From NCBI GenBank assembly GCA_009599575.1, contig VWND01000069.1, positions 62,001 to 126,000 on the forward strand: a DNA stretch of 64,000 nucleotides. The letters are read 5' to 3'. Below the pieces are notes generated by a model. The model was not told the DNA's origin. It worked only from the letters and a program-made list of their open reading frames with translations, and did not search any database. The stretch is from Blumeriella jaapii. Its lineage: Eukaryota; Ascomycota; Leotiomycetes; Helotiales; Drepanopezizaceae. This document shows positions 47,816-59,002 of the stretch, one piece after another. The first letter of the stretch is position 1, and each line of letters opens with the position of its first letter. Position numbers and translations under genes: made by a program.

Positions 47816-49072
47816 ATGTCATGGATGGACTCCTGGTCACGGCCCTCCAAATCGCAGGCCACGCCCCCGCCGTACTACCTCCTCCCCGGCTCGGAATCCG
47901 TCCTATACTGCAAAGCCTGCGGGCGCGTCATTGGTACTCTCCCTCTATCCTCCCTCAGAATACCGCGTCCCATTCAGAACCCCCTCACGCGTGTGCCTCC
48001 TCGCCCAGCAGTGGCTGACCCAGCCCTTAGGTGATCGCAAAAAGGAAAAGGGCTCCGCGGCCTCCACGCCGCCCAAGTACTGCGCGGCGCGATGCAAGAA
48101 CCACAAGCGCAACGGGCCGCTGGACGTCTTCATCGAGGCGGTGTTCGTCGCGCTGCTCGAGAGCCGCGCGCTGCCCGTGCCGCCCACGGCCCTGGGCGAG
48201 GCCATCGTGGAGAGGATGGCGCGCGCTGCAGCCGAAGGCGGCGGCGGTGCCGCGACGGAGAAGAAGGCCGGGAGGAAGGGGAGGAAGAAAGGCGAGAATA
48301 GGGTGCTGGTGCAGTGCGAGGATGTGGAGCGGGTGATTTTTGGGAAGGATGAGGGTACGTAAGGCGTTCTTCTTCTTCTGCGGATTGCGAGGTCACGTTT
48401 CCCCCTCCGTTTTCTTCCGTGGTTGAGTCTGGGTTTGCACTGTCGGATACCGCGGTGGGTGGCGAGTGCTGACACCCTCCTTACCCAGATCCGGAGCGGG
48501 TATTTGGGCGGAAGAAGAATCGCAAGAGGAGGGGCGTCACGGAGAAAGGGGAGTGGCGAAGTGTGGACATGGTTTCCTCGGACGACGACGACGACGACAA
48601 CGGATCCCCCAGTGCGGAGATGGGGGAAGAAAGCCACCTTCAAGAAGGTCGACGCCGAAGGAAGGACCGACGACGAAGACTCGGACGAAGGCGGCGCCCC
48701 CCTCGCCAACGCAGAGCTGGACCCAGACGTGCTGGCCAGGCTCTCCATCCGGAGCGGGACGCGCGTGCGCCCCGGCCAGGACGTGTCCGAGGTCAACGGC
48801 GGCGTGGGCGGCGAGAAGGGCGTCAAGGAGAGGCGCGAGGAGACGGGCGAGGATCTGGCGCGGAGGCGGGAGGGCCAGGTCCGGGCCGAGGGGAGGGAAT
48901 CGGTGAGGTGTGCTGCGCGGCGGGGGGTGGCGTTCGGATTCGTCACTGGGGACGTGGAGGCGCCTGTGGCCGAGAGCAGTGGTGAGAGACGGCTGTGCGA
49001 GGCGGTCCGGCAGGGGAGCGTGGTGGAAGCCAGCTTTGCGAAGGGGGCGTGGGGGATCAGATGGAGGGAGTA
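47816..49072 (+). CDS. conserved fungal protein of unknown function, Cys-rich N-terminus
   Basis: The start MSWMDSWSRPSKSQATPPPY and the Cys pattern YCKACGRVIG ... KYCAARCKNHK look like a small zinc-binding fold at the N-terminus, a layout I remember from conserved fungal hypothetical proteins. Later blocks are VQCEDVERVIFG and, after an intron near 48354-48490, DPERVFGRKKNRKRRGV. An earlier intron lies near 47933-48031 (RVIG/DRKKEKG). After the acidic run DDDDDD the frame must shift: with one G fewer in the five-G run at 48622-48626 the protein reads EMGKKATFKKVDAEG and continues DPDVLARLSIRSGTRV to the end KGAWGIRWRE. Nuclear role guessed from the basic stretch only. The 3' end is 110 bases from the convergent Dsc1 gene. 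Confidence 0.72.
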
Positions 49073-49183
49073 GGCACGGAAAGGGGCAGTAGGTCAGAAG
49101 CGACCCCGAGATCCTCATGTCGGTGTTTACGTGTTTACATTTCCTAGACGCCGCACGCCCGCTAACGCTCGCCCTCTATCCAT

Positions 49184-51787
49184 CTACAGCGCCGGCAAGC
49201 TCTCCCGACAATTCGGGCACTGCAGCCGGAACCGCATCCAGCCTTCCAGGCACGCAGTGTGGAAGATGTGTCTGCACGGCGTCACCATGTACTGCCTCCG
49301 GGCCAACATTCCCGCCACGCCCCCCGGCCCAGCGACGTCCTCTCCCGCGGCCACGACGGGCACTTCGAGGATCTGCATGCAGATGGCGCAGTCCACGCTT
49401 CGCATCAGCCCGTCCCTCTTCTTCCGGCTCGCACGGTCGCCACTCTCGCCAGTTGCTGTCCGCTCCAGCGTGGGCGAGCTGGGGATCTGGACCAGGCCGA
49501 TGGGGAGGCCGCCAGATTCGACGCTGTCTTCGCTCAAGATGGGGTGGTAATCCCAACCGGGCTCGTACCAGCCCTTGGGTAGACCCCATCGGGGTCCCAG
49601 CACCTCCTGCCCGACCAGAATCCAGATCTGGATCCAGACCCATCCCACCAGCGCGCAAAATGCATTCCAGTCCGTCTCGGCGAAGAGGATGTTGTCCTCT
49701 CGCAGGTAAAAATAGGCGAATGGCAGTAAGCGTAGGACCGATTGACCGATGATGAATTTCCACAGCAGTGCTTTGCGGCAGCTGCGGACGGCATTGCGCC
49801 GGATCTGCGGTACCCAGAAGGAGAGATAGGAAAACGAGAGCAGGTGGGTGTACGCCGTGCGGAAAGGAACGGACCATGATACGGACGAGACGGTGAGGAA
49901 AAGGATGAACGTTGAGGCGAGAACGAATTTGATGTAGACCACACCGAAGCTCGCCGTCGCTCGCGGGGGAGGCTGCGTGGTTGTCGGTCTATTCGCTGTA
50001 GGGAGAAGAGGTGCCGAAGCTGCTGCGCTGAGGTTTTCCGCAATCTCGGCATCGACGTCTTGATCTGACGGAATGATGATGGGCGCATCATCGACGCGAG
50101 CCGGTGTGGTTCTGACTGCAGGCCTCGCTATTGACACATCTGCACCAGCTGGGGTGATGACGGGATTTGGGGCCGGAGAAGCAGCTGAAGTCGTCGTCGG
50201 CCTTGCAGAGGCGTTCAAAGACTCTGCTGCCTGCTGCGCTCGCAATCGTTCTCGCCTTTCCGGCTCTTGGACAGTATAGACCGCGGCTACGAAACGTATC
50301 CCTAACCCGAGGGACATGAGAGCTGCAAAAGCCGTCAAGAGAACGGCCGGGAAGATGTTTGGAGCAGTGATAGTCAAAAGTGACAAGCTTGAGAACAGTA
50401 GAGCATCCGCCATGAGCATGATTGCTATCGTGAAGAGGCTGATCCGGCCAATTGTAGAGGGAGTGGACGCTTCTTTCGACTGCATTTTCAAGAGCAAGAT
50501 CTGTCCGAAGATGACAACGGTAAAAGCGTCAAGGCCCTGCTTGACATCGAACAGATACACCTCTTGCTTCTTGCCGTTGAGGTGGGTCCCGTCGGCCGGT
50601 GCAAACGTCGGAGGGCCTTTGGACTCGAGCATAAACCCACAATCGGGAGAGAAGATAACTGTGGACATCTTCAGCCCAGGCGCCGGTGGAATAGGCGCAC
50701 CATTGGGGAAACGAAGCTCCATCTCAATCTCCTTCACCAAGGTATCCGGGCCGAAAAAGGTTCCGCGGGCAGACTGATGAACGTCCATAGGATAAAGTTG
50801 GATGTACACTACATACTCGCAGTGTGGAGTCGGCATAGTAATGTCACCTGGACTATCAGGGCTGGAGGTCCACGGGTTGCTGAGATCATTCCAGGATGCT
50901 TTCTCCAGACTCCTGACTTGCGCTCCCAATGTCTTGTTAAGAAGTCTTTGGCTCGTGAGGAACTGATTGGAATTCGAAGTCAAATGCGGAAGCCCAAATA
51001 TCCCGGCGAATTTCTCACTGGTAGTTGTCAATAGCATCACCCCTTGTTCTATCCAGTGAGCTCCGTGAACTCTCGTTTCCCATCCATCACCACTACTGCT
51101 TTCATCCTGGATCGTCACAGTCGCTGCGATCTCTCTCACAATGTTCACAGGTTGGACAGGGAACGTGAAGTCATCCGGGGTGTCTTCCGTCACACCCATC
51201 TCTTCACCCGAGGCCTCCAACCTGATCATCAGCTTGCCCTCCGAGCCTGTGATATTCCTGGTCCAGGATCCCTCGTCCCGGAAAGCCCAGTCCACGAGGG
51301 GAGATATTTCAGTCAGGTTCATGGTTCTCTTCCGCGGCTCCCCGTGGAGATCTGCCGTGTGCCTCGTCCATCTTCCTCGCACAACGCCCGTCGCGTTCTG
51401 GTAGACATGGCCGATTTTCCCCCCGCGAACATCTCCCTGGGAGCTGCCTAGCCTTGCCGCCTCGCTGAACTCCAAGCTCCTCTTCTTGAAAGCATCCAGG
51501 CGCTCCCAGGCGTAATCGTCGCCCTCTCGGAAGCCAGTCAGATTCAGATATCTTCCCGTGTCGTGCTTGGGATCCGACGCATTCTTCGGGCGGAAGTCCT
51601 GCCACCGCGTGCTGTTCAGGACATCGAGGGCATGGCGATAGCGGTCGACTCGGTCTGCGGCATAGTCATGAGGCGACTGAGAGCCTGAAGGCGGGCTTTG
51701 CTCGGGGGATGTGTAGAGGAAGAACAGCAGCACGATGATCAAGATCACACGAGCATATTCCTGCGGAGGAGCTTGCTGTGTGGGCAT
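49184..51787 (-). CDS. dscA: Golgi/endosome RING E3 ubiquitin ligase Dsc1/Tul1
   Basis: The transmembrane E3 of the Dsc/Tul1 complex, which ubiquitinates Golgi and endosomal membrane proteins and, in many fungi, drives SREBP cleavage. An N-terminal hydrophobic segment (VILIIVLLFFLYTS) is followed by a ~340-residue lumenal domain with several N-glycosylation sites, FFGPDTLVKEIEMELRFPNG and FSPDCGFMLESKGP. Then come about six to seven membrane helices (GRISLFTIAIMLMADALLFS onward). The C-terminal RING is complete: CAICMQI ... CRHIFHTACLEGW ... CPNCRESLP. One exon, 867 codons, starting MPTQQAPPQEYARV at 51787. Divergent from the HSBP1-like gene. Confidence 0.94.
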   Translation of the reverse strand: MPTQQAPPQEYARVILIIVLLFFLYTSPEQSPPSGSQSPHDYAADRVDRYRHALDVLNSTRWQDFRPKNASDPKHDTGRYLNLTGFREGDDYAWERLDAFKKRSLEFSEAARLGSSQGDVRGGKIGHVYQNATGVVRGRWTRHTADLHGEPRKRTMNLTEISPLVDWAFRDEGSWTRNITGSEGKLMIRLEASGEEMGVTEDTPDDFTFPVQPVNIVREIAATVTIQDESSSGDGWETRVHGAHWIEQGVMLLTTTSEKFAGIFGLPHLTSNSNQFLTSQRLLNKTLGAQVRSLEKASWNDLSNPWTSSPDSPGDITMPTPHCEYVVYIQLYPMDVHQSARGTFFGPDTLVKEIEMELRFPNGAPIPPAPGLKMSTVIFSPDCGFMLESKGPPTFAPADGTHLNGKKQEVYLFDVKQGLDAFTVVIFGQILLLKMQSKEASTPSTIGRISLFTIAIMLMADALLFSSLSLLTITAPNIFPAVLLTAFAALMSLGLGIRFVAAVYTVQEPERRERLRAQQAAESLNASARPTTTSAASPAPNPVITPAGADVSIARPAVRTTPARVDDAPIIIPSDQDVDAEIAENLSAAASAPLLPTANRPTTTQPPPRATASFGVVYIKFVLASTFILFLTVSSVSWSVPFRTAYTHLLSFSYLSFWVPQIRRNAVRSCRKALLWKFIIGQSVLRLLPFAYFYLREDNILFAETDWNAFCALVGWVWIQIWILVGQEVLGPRWGLPKGWYEPGWDYHPILSEDSVESGGLPIGLVQIPSSPTLERTATGESGDRASRKKRDGLMRSVDCAICMQILEVPVVAAGEDVAGPGGVAGMLARRQYMVTPCRHIFHTACLEGWMRFRLQCPNCRESLPAL

Positions 51788-52126
51788 CGTGAGGACACAG
51801 GTACCAATAGAGGGTTCATTGTAAGATGTTACAACGACAGAAGCGTTCGACAGTCATGTTTGGTTTCGGTGGTGAATGGTATGTACTGAAGATATAGGTG
51901 TAGTGAGAGTCATGAGTAATCAAGGTCAACTTAAGGTCCAAGGTCAGTCAGTAGTAAACAAGGCTCCGCTCGCTCCCCGCCGCGGTTTTCCCGACCGGTG
52001 CCCCACTTCCTCAGCCGTGCTTCAGCCGCCCACAGTTGCACTGTACTGTACAGAATACTGTTTATATAACATCGTCGCAGTCGAGGCCTTGCTTTGACAT
52101 CAGCATTCACGCCTCACACGCAAACC
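51788..52126. promoter_or_regulatory. shared upstream region of Dsc1 and HSBP1-like gene
   Basis: 339 bases between divergent starts, with a CTGTACTGTACAG palindrome at 52040-52052. Confidence 0.45.
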
Positions 52127-52491
52127 ATGGCTTCGAACCCGTCTTCCAGTTCTCCCGTGGACAACAAGAACAATCGCAACTCGGTGAGTTGATCGTTCCG
52201 ACTCTCCTCGGCGCTGATGGCTGACTGGCTGGCGTCTAGACCATCGATGCTGCTGCTGCTCCAGCCGAACTGTCAGCTGTGGTCGACGAGCTCTTGAACT
52301 CCCTCTCGAACAAGTTCGCTGGGGTCTCCAGTGAGATCTTCGCAAAGAGTACGCTGCACCCGTGTTGGAAATGAACCTCCAGACCTAACATCAGCCTTAC
52401 AGTGGACGAAATGTCGAGACGCTTGGATAGCCTCGAGGCCGCTTTGCAGAGCAACGACGGACGGGAGGGGAATAGCAGCCCAACAAAGTGA
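52127..52491 (+). CDS. heat shock factor-binding protein 1 (HSBP1)-like small coiled coil
   Basis: A three-exon gene of about 77 codons. Exon 1 (52127-52183) reads MASNPSSSSPVDNKNNRNS; exon 2 starts at 52240 (TIDAAAAPAELSAVVDEL); exon 3 follows a GTACGC...TTACAG intron and reads MDEMSRRLDSLEAALQ. The core LSNKFAGVSSEIFAKMDEMS with the following heptads matches the HSBP1 family, small hexameric or trimeric coiled coils that bind HSF1 or, in other settings, act in WASH complex assembly. The stop is at 52489-52491. The match covers nearly the whole family length, so the call is good, though the fungal role is not established here. Confidence 0.8.
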
Positions 52492-52743
52492 TCTTACGGA
52501 GGTTGTGGCAGATGGACGCGCACGGGGGAATCCTGGACGGGCATGGAGCAATGGAGTTTGGAAATTCGCTGGCGGGCACCAGAACTTGTCACGGCCGGGT
52601 TTAGGTCTTTACAAAATCACGATACCATTTGAATTTCTTCAGAGCGGTTCTACAGCAAACGCCATGTCCCAAAAAGCTTTTCCTGGTCATGATACAGCCC
52701 GCCCAAGTGATCAGCCTCGTCCCCAGCCTGGGTACGTACCCCT

Positions 52744-53903
52744 CTACAGTTCAGTCTTGCCAGTAAGCTTCTCTGTAATGAATCTTCGGAGGATGTTGGT
52801 CTTGCTAGTGAACTCGTCGAGCTTGGCCGGTGCCAGTCCTCCCTTCTTGATGATGCCGTCCAAACGGGCCAATTCCTTGGCAACGTATGTGTCGCTCTTT
52901 GCCAACTTGGCGAAGACCTTGACATAGTACTCTGCGTACTTGTATTGGGCCTGAGACTTCAAATCGGCAGCGGCCTTGGTGACCTCACTGGCGACATCGG
53001 CAAGGCTGGAGCCACCAGTGAGCTTAGCCACAAGGGTGTCCAAAGCCGCAATGGTTCCAGCAGTGGCGTCAAGTCCACCGCCCACCACTCTGTGCGTCCC
53101 AGCCTTCTCGTTGATGAATTGGACAAAGGCGTCCTCGGTGCGCGCACCCTCGTATGCCTCGGCGGTTGTGGAGCCCTTGGGGAAGAACTTGATAGTCGGG
53201 TATGAGGCGACACCTTGTTCTTTGGCAGTGGCCTTCGAGTTCTCGGCTTCGGCGTCGACCTTGGCGATGATGACACCCTCGTCAGCGCTGAAATCCGCAG
53301 CTACCTGTTCGTAAATCGGGATGAGAGATTTGCAGTCTGTCAGAGTGAGCAAAGTGCAGCTTGAGGGAAAGAGGGATACTTACGTCCGCACCACGGGGCG
53401 GTGAATGCAACGAGAATATCCTTGTCAGATCCAATTTTCTCCTTGAAAGTCTTGTCGTTCAACATCACGACTTTGCTAGGAGCCGATTTGCTCTTCTTGG
53501 TCTTGAGACCGGTCTTGCTTGCAATGAACTCCGTCAAGCTCTCCAAGTCTCTGCCGCTACTATAGTCCTCTGGTGTCTCATCCTTTCCATTGAAGAATTT
53601 GAGGGTCGGGAAGCCCTGAACTCCGAATCGCTTGCCCAATGTCTTCTCAGCATCGGCATCGACCTTTGCAATGATGACCTTGTCTTTCGCAAAGGCGAAA
53701 TCCTCGGCGAGTTGCTCGTAGATTGGGGCAAGAGTCTTGCAATGACCGCACCATGGAGCAAAGAACTCGACGAGGACTGGCTTTCCGTTGAAAACCACCT
53801 CGTCGAAATTGCTCGGGACCAAGTCGACGACCTTAGAGGCCCCTGTCGAGGCAGCAGACAAAGTGGCGAGGCCAGCGAAAAAGAGGCTCTTGAGGAGAAC
53901 CAT
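52744..53903 (-). CDS. protein disulphide isomerase with two thioredoxin domains and ERp29-type tail (ERp38/TigA)
   Basis: An ER oxidoreductase. MVLLKSLFFAGLATLSAAST is a signal peptide. The first thioredoxin domain has VEFFAPWCGHCKTLAPIYEQ. The second has VAFTAPWCG/HCKSLIPIYEQ, with an intron between the two cysteines' codons (about 53340-53382; GTAAGT donor, TGACAG acceptor). Both active sites are CGHC. The last ~100 residues (GTIAALDTLVAKLTGG ... YAEYYVKVFAKL) form the helical ERp29c/D domain. The protein ends GKTEL, a divergent form of the HDEL/KDEL retrieval signal. About 370 residues, as in fungal ERp38/TigA. The ATG at 53901-53903 is chosen because it begins the signal peptide. Confidence 0.93.
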
Positions 53904-55318
53904 GGTGATTAGATGATGGTGGATTCGAAACTTATGTGTATCGTGAGGGAAAACAAAAATCGATTTGATGGTGGCACAAAGCTGTTGCGTCAGATTAGAT
54001 TGTGGGTTTGGAGTTGTGGACATATGGACACCTGTGTAGGGGGTTGAAGTGGCTTTGCTTACATAAGCGTACGTTGTTGTTTGCTCGATCATGACCGCGA
54101 ACCGAGTTGCAGGGCATTTTCAACATCAGATCTCGGTGTACGACCAAACCAAACCAAAACGTTGTCTTTGCTGTTGCAGGTGCAGAAGGTAGTCTCCGTG
54201 ACCTGTAACAGTAATCTGATACTGTTACATGCTTTTTTTTGACTTCTTTTCTTGAAGTGCCTTGATGAGGTTGGTGACATTGACGGACCCCGCCTGCTTG
54301 TGCTTCAATTCAGACATTTGTACTCGATAATTCTAAAGGCTTCCGTTCTTAAAAAATAAGCATAATCTTTCTTTCCTCATGCAATCGTTTCATGCCCAGC
54401 TTTTTAACCAAGACTTTGACGGTAGACGTCGGATCCTTTGTACAGCTGCGCTTACTTCCACCTCGCCGCTTCGATCTGGTGCCAAGGATGTTATGATGTA
54501 TTTCGTTTCAAAAAAACCCGCATCTTTTTCAATTTGAAGCCAAAAAAAAAATAGAGACTAAGCTGGAATGGCGCCCATAGAGCAGATTCATTTCTGATAG
54601 TGGACTATCAAGAGTTACTTGAACCTAAATGTTAGTAGTTTACACTTCTGTGTCTGGTAGTATCCATGTCTTACCACTGCAAGCAGTGACAGACATGGGA
54701 GACGATAGACTAGAGAGCTCCGAAGAACCACTAGACCACCTCTACATGTAATGACTTTATTTTGAGATGGAACCTGGTCTTTTGCTATTTGGCTACGGGA
54801 AAACGTTTGTGTGCAAATGTTTTTCTGCGCGTCCCCCCTTTGATTTTATCACACCTCAACTGCATCGCAGGTTCATTTTTTTTATTTTATGCAGAATTCA
54901 GCGAAGGCAATCTTGATCGACTCCCAGTGTCTTTGGTATCTTAACATTCTCAGACGCGTCTCTATGTCATCACTTGGTGATTCACTGCGGAGTCATGCGT
55001 GATGAGTGACCCCCCCCCCCCCCCCCCCCCCCCCCGATGGATTTGGGACAGCATGGGGTGACTGTTAAAAAGACATTTCGACCAGCCATGACACTTTACG
55101 CAGAATCACAACTTCGTCGCGGTTTCAGTAGACATGAATTAGCGTTGCCAGAATTCACCCCCGTGCCACACTCACGCCTTACTACCTCCGAAAATCATTC
55201 CGAGTCGCCCTCGCCATTCAAATCCGTGAGAAATAAACTTGCCGGAATCTACCCCAGTCCGCCGTTCCAGCCCTCCTATCCCATAAAACCACCCCAAAAC
55301 ATTCCAACAAATGCACAT
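53904..55318. other. intergenic region with a long C run
   Basis: AT-richer than its surroundings; a run of 26 C lies at 55010-55035. A 205-codon plus-strand frame from 55037 overlaps the small minus-strand gene and is probably a shadow. Confidence 0.55.
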
Positions 55319-55721
55319 TCAAATCCACGCAAAGCCCCAGGCAGAGCCTCCTGTCTCATTCCCCCACTTCCAGCCCAGGCTGTAGGATCGGCGAACTGGC
55401 TTGATGCTCTCGTTGCTGCTCGCGACGCTCGCGCTGCTAGAACTACCGGTGCTTCTCCTGTGGCGTTTGCGGATATTGATGCGGGCGACGAGATTGAAGG
55501 GACAGGTTCCGATGCCGACGCAGGTAGTCTTCTCGACGACGTCCTCGCGATAGTCGACACACTTGCGGTAGCCGGTGGCGGGACAGCGGGGACAGGTGCT
55601 GATCTCTGTTTCGCGGGACATTCAGCACGAGAGGGGACAGAGAAAGAGTGAGCGCGTCATGTAAGGTCTTACCGGGGATTCTGCAGGAGCAGATGAAGGT
55701 GGAGGTGGTCATGAAGCACAT
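55319..55721 (-). CDS. small cysteine-rich hypothetical protein
   Basis: Two exons. The first reads MCFMTTSTFICSCRIP (from 55721, or MTTST from 55712); a GTAAGA donor and GAAACAG acceptor join it in phase to EISTCPRCPATGYRKC, followed by VDYREDVVEKTTCVGIGTCP and a basic Ser-rich tail ending GGSAWGFAWI. Seven or more cysteines occur in about 60 residues, in CxC and CxxC spacing, suggesting metal binding or disulphides. There is no clear signal peptide. About 115 residues. I cannot name the family; the ordered Cys pattern and in-phase intron favour a real gene over the opposite-strand frame. Confidence 0.55.
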
Positions 55722-57611
55722 CTTGTCCGTTGGTGTCGGGTCGTTTGAGGATGGCAGTGTGAAGACCAGAAGGCGTATGGAATTGCGACGAGACCTCGCA
55801 ATTTCTCCTCGGGTCTGATGTCGTGTTCGGTGTTTTGTTCGAGGAGAAACAGTTGGTGGTTGTATGGGATCAGAGGATGTGGTGTCGCTGTTGTTGAAGG
55901 AAACGAATCTCGATTATTCGACGATGGCGAGGTGGTGTTGTTGGAAACGCGACCAGTTGCACTCAAATGGAAGAGGAGACATGCTCAAGAGGTCGAGATG
56001 TGGATTTGGCGAGGTGAATGCGAAGCATCTCGAACGATTTACCAGTTCGGCTTTGGTACCACCCTCTCGGAGGTTGTGTTAGCTTCCTTTTAAGCGAGGT
56101 TTGGACTACCCACGTCCATTGGCAAAACAGCAAGCTCATCACGACAGCACACATTAATGGAGATGAGCTACAAAACAACATGTGAGAACGCAGACACTTG
56201 TGAGTCCATTTTGAGCCTCTCTGGAAACAATTCATACAATAGAGACCGAGATAGCCAGGCTGTCAAACTCTGATGCGCGGCGAAGGCTGGTTCTGGCTCA
56301 CGCGTTCTCGAAAAAGAAGGTACCGGCTATGACGTCAACGGCAGCGTATACTATATGTTTGTGTAAGTCCTATGTACTAGAAAGTTGGCAAGACTGGTAT
56401 GCGAGTATCATTTCGCAAAACAAGAGACAATCTCTTGGTACTTCGTAGCGATCAAGAACGCCCGCCTGTAAGCTATTGCAAGGAAAGTATCGGGCTTGGA
56501 CATTGTTAACACCCGCAAAAGATGAACTACATCCGCAAGATTCAGGTGAAATTCTCCAGTTGAGTATTTGCAATAGCAAAAATGACATTCTAACATATTT
56601 GGGTATCTCATGCAGACAGGTAACCACCGAGGTACTTTTCTCCGACAACATCACCAAAGGTCTATGCCAGCACCCCTCCGAAAATCCTTCAAAGTCCCCT
56701 AGCCCCTACGTTATGTATGGAATTGCTCTTTCCCTTATTGCCTCAATTCCTACTTGAGACTACTGTGGGCGGCGCAACGTTTAGATGAGCTTGTTGGTTT
56801 ACTGTTTCCGAGGTAATGACTATGTCAGGCCTTGAAATTTTGATTTGAGCAGAAATCTTGCATCCTCCATATAACGCTGACATTCTGCTGAGATCTCGGG
56901 GTGGCGTGAGATTCAAGATCTGAAGAAAACCCAAGAGAAAGGGATAGTGTGTTAGAGGGGGGAAGAGCCAGAACAAGGAGGTGTTGCAGAAAAATGATGG
57001 TTCAGGTAAATATATGCCTTTCTCTGGGCTCCCTATTGGGATTTTCGTTGGAAACATTGATGCTTATGTATCATTAAATAAAATTAATAAAGTCTACTAC
57101 TCCTGATTTCTTCACCAGCTTCGTAGCAAAGTCAATTGATTTGGGCTGCCTATCGAGGTGAAAAAGAGCAGTCCCTTGGCCACAAATTTCACTTCGATTC
57201 ACATACACATAAGCGTCTGTGACAATGCCTAGTGAACATACCGGCTTATGCATTCACCCACTATCAGGACAGTTTGCAACGTCAAAATTTATGCTTATTT
57301 GAGTTAGCTGTTTCTGACAAGAATGTTCATCTATGCCTATCGCTCCTAGGCTATTTTACTCAATGCCACGTTGAGTTCCGTCCACAGCTACGGGGGCCAT
57401 TCCACTCACAACCAGTTGCTCTCAATCGATAGTGAATCACACCCGCGTTCCACGACAAACAGCAACAAAGCTAGCTCTCTAAATTGGCCTTCATTCGGCG
57501 TACTTAACCTCTCTGTATCCAAAAGATAGAAACGTTTATTCAAATCACCTTCAAGAAGTACCGTCTCTTGACACCAAGTAGCATCATCCCAACGACCAGG
57601 CGCCAGCTCAA
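55722..57611. other. intergenic region, nothing recognised
   Basis: 1.9 kb of mostly unique, AT-richer sequence. Short frames on both strands show no domain, and no clear repeat was seen. Confidence 0.5.
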
Positions 57612-57947
57612 ATGGCAAAACTCCTAAACAGCATCACTCTACCCCTCCTCCTTTTCCTCGCGCTCATGACGCCCTTCTTCCTCATCGGAACCATCGTCAG
57701 TCTCGTGCTAAGCACCACAACATGGAAGCCCGAGGCCGACACCCCTACGTCTGCCCCCAACTCTCCCTCGTCCCTAGACCACGCCTCGACCAAAACCGCC
57801 CACCAGCAGAGCCCTCCCCCGATCAGCAATGCTCTCACGCACCACGCCGTCCTCGCAGAACCTAGCTTCGGCATGCTTTACCGCGGAATCATCAACGCGG
57901 ACTGCAAGCGCCAGGCTCGAGGCATCTACTGCGCCAAGAGGTTCTAG
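57612..57947 (+). CDS. small hypothetical membrane or secreted protein
   Basis: A 111-codon frame from an ATG at 57612. The start MAKLLNSITLPLLLFLALMT and the following FFLIGTIVSLVLST form one long hydrophobic segment, a signal anchor or signal peptide. The rest is Thr/Pro/Ser-rich, and the end has LAEPSFGMLYRGIINADCKR with two cysteines and a basic finish AKRF. The C-rich third codon positions contrast with the AT-richer surroundings, which supports coding. Family unknown. Confidence 0.5.
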   Translation: MAKLLNSITLPLLLFLALMTPFFLIGTIVSLVLSTTTWKPEADTPTSAPNSPSSLDHASTKTAHQQSPPPISNALTHHAVLAEPSFGMLYRGIINADCKRQARGIYCAKRF

Positions 57948-59002
57948 CTATTTTCTGGCCGTCTCACTGGCTCTGGTACAAGCTCTAGGAAAAGGGTCGC
58001 TTGTTGGTTGATGTGCGAACGGGTTGGAAGAATCAGGGATTGGAATTTGGAATTTCCTAGGATTCGCAGCGGTGAAGTGCTGCTGAAGGGCCGGGGGTGA
58101 TGGGTGGTGAGTTGCTCAGTGGAGGACTTGATTGACTGGACCGGGGAGCTTGTTGTTCATGGCGTGGGGATGACGAGTAACCTGAAGTTGTAAGTTGATG
58201 TTGTCGTGGGTCTTGAAGATGCAAGGACACTCGGCTTTAGTCATGATTGGAAATCCTAAGACATGGACTTGTATTCCCAAAGCTTTCTGATGGATGATTT
58301 GAATGTGAAACAGACTGGTACGCTATGCCGGTGTACGATTCTTTGCGGGGGAGAAGTGGTCATGAAATTGGGTGTCGATGCAGGGTAGTCAGCAGTTGTC
58401 TCTAGGGCCGGATTCGAAATGGAAATGGAGGTCTCGTACTGTAACGCGGCTCCAGAGATTCCTTGCCCAGAGCTCCATCCTCGTCGTTCTTAGCGTGCGG
58501 ATTGGGCGACGGGGGATAGGGGGAAGATTCGCCTAGCGAGGATTCTCGCCAGCCGCAACAACACATACAGGACAAGTCACCGAGAAAAGCAAAGACAGAT
58601 CCCGGTCAAGATATTGAGAAAATCATCGCAGGTCATTTAGAGCCATCTCCCGAGGCTTGGGAAGCCTTGCGAGGATTGAATGGGGCTGGTCGCGGAGAGA
58701 GATGTTGGAATGTTTTGTTTAGCGTCGAGTTGGGCGTCGAGTTTGGGATCAAAGTGTAAGGTGCAGAATGGATGAAGTCCTATTCGTCCAAATTGCCTAA
58801 ATCTAAATATCCTCAAGCCCTGTAAAGAAAGCTCTGAGCTCTTCCCGACGCGGCCCCATAGGGTGAGTAACCTAAACCTACCAATAGATGTCGCTGCTCC
58901 TACTGCTGATATCTAGTCGACAGGACGGCCAGTCAAGACAAAGAATGTGGTCACCCAAGCGTACACGCAACGCCATACAAACCACCCCAGAGATTCGAAC
59001 TG
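57948..59002. other. intergenic region, nothing recognised
   Basis: About 1 kb between convergent genes with no conserved frame or obvious repeat. Confidence 0.5.

Noticed and set aside
55037..55651. 205-codon plus-strand frame
   Set aside because: Overlaps the spliced Cys-rich minus-strand gene and has no recognisable feature; follows a C26 run.
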